Assembly (NCBI GenBank): GCA_000803105.1
Contig: JTDA01000010.1
Coordinates: 74,525-138,524 of the forward strand
DNA: 64,000 nucleotides
From: Coprobacter secundus
Lineage (GTDB): Bacteria > Bacteroidota > Bacteroidia > Bacteroidales > Coprobacteraceae
Reading direction: 5' to 3'
Below the pieces are notes generated by a model. That model ran no database searches and had not been told where the DNA came from. It saw nothing but the letters and a program-made list of their open reading frames with translations. Below, piece after piece: positions 63,945 through 64,000 of the stretch. Every line of letters begins with the position of its first letter. Position 1 is the stretch's first letter. Position numbers and translations under genes: made by a program.

Positions 63945-64000
63945 TGAAGTGCCCCCCAAAAGTTGGACGGGTTATACATTATCCGGTAATGGAAAGGGTT
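63945..64000 (+). mobile_element. Probable left end of an IS3-family insertion sequence, cut by window edge
   Basis: TGAAGTGCCCCCCAAAAGTT followed by GGAC resembles the terminal inverted repeat of IS3/IS150-type elements of Bacteroidetes. It begins inside the palindromic core of the preceding repeat (CTCTCGAGA instead of CTCTCGAGAGGGG). The transposase, if present, lies outside the window. Confidence 0.45.

Overview
The window looks like chromosomal DNA from a bacterium of the order Bacteroidales. It carries two SusC/SusD pairs, a hybrid two-component sensor with an AraC output domain, TANNTTTG-type -7 promoter elements, and two proteins ending in type-A sorting domains of the type IX secretion system (T9SS). 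The T9SS tails favour a Porphyromonadaceae, Tannerellaceae or Barnesiellaceae-like lineage; I cannot name genus or species. I see no rRNA, tRNA or CRISPR array.

Region 1 (1-37.1 kb) is one large polysaccharide utilisation locus (PUL). On the minus strand, from right to left, lie the hybrid two-component regulator (HTCS), a secreted glycerophosphodiesterase, and an enzyme operon: GH3, GH37-like, a deacetylase/GH57-like protein, GH78, GH20, an unassigned glycosidase-like protein and a CE1 esterase. An outer-membrane operon follows: SusC, SusD, SusC, SusD, a GH99-like T9SS protein and a partial surface protein cut by the window edge. On the plus strand, divergent from the regulator, are a second GH78 and a GH106 alpha-L-rhamnosidase. 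Three promoters of this locus (13.65, 26.78 and 32.0 kb) carry direct repeats of a TGAGACAAA-like motif exactly 21 bp apart, which I propose as the HTCS operator. Rhamnosidases, a beta-N-acetylhexosaminidase and a glycerophosphodiesterase together suggest a rhamnose/HexNAc polysaccharide, possibly one decorated with glycerol phosphate as in some Gram-positive cell walls; this is inference.

Region 2 (37.1-43.8 kb) is an accessory, decaying stretch. It holds a broken iron-sulfur flavoprotein gene, an Abi_2-like remnant, an ATPase tail fragment, two small envelope proteins, a frameshifted AbiEi-type antitoxin gene that keeps its promoter and inverted repeats, a small winged-helix protein, and an apparently intact RloA/RloB (AbiL-like) defence pair.

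Region 3 (43.8-48.3 kb) is housekeeping: radA, an FAD-dependent oxidoreductase and a CstA-family transporter.

Region 4 (48.3-64 kb) mixes envelope genes (a large lipoprotein, a BACON-like lipoprotein with two lipoboxes, a SdsA-like alkylsulfatase with a divergent AraC regulator, a TonB receptor with a beta-propeller partner, and a BspA-type leucine-rich-repeat protein) with gene relics. Many copies of a GC-rich palindromic intergenic repeat lie here. It includes a 2.4-copy tandem array at 48.6-49.1 kb and a copy at the right edge that seems to be interrupted by an insertion sequence end.
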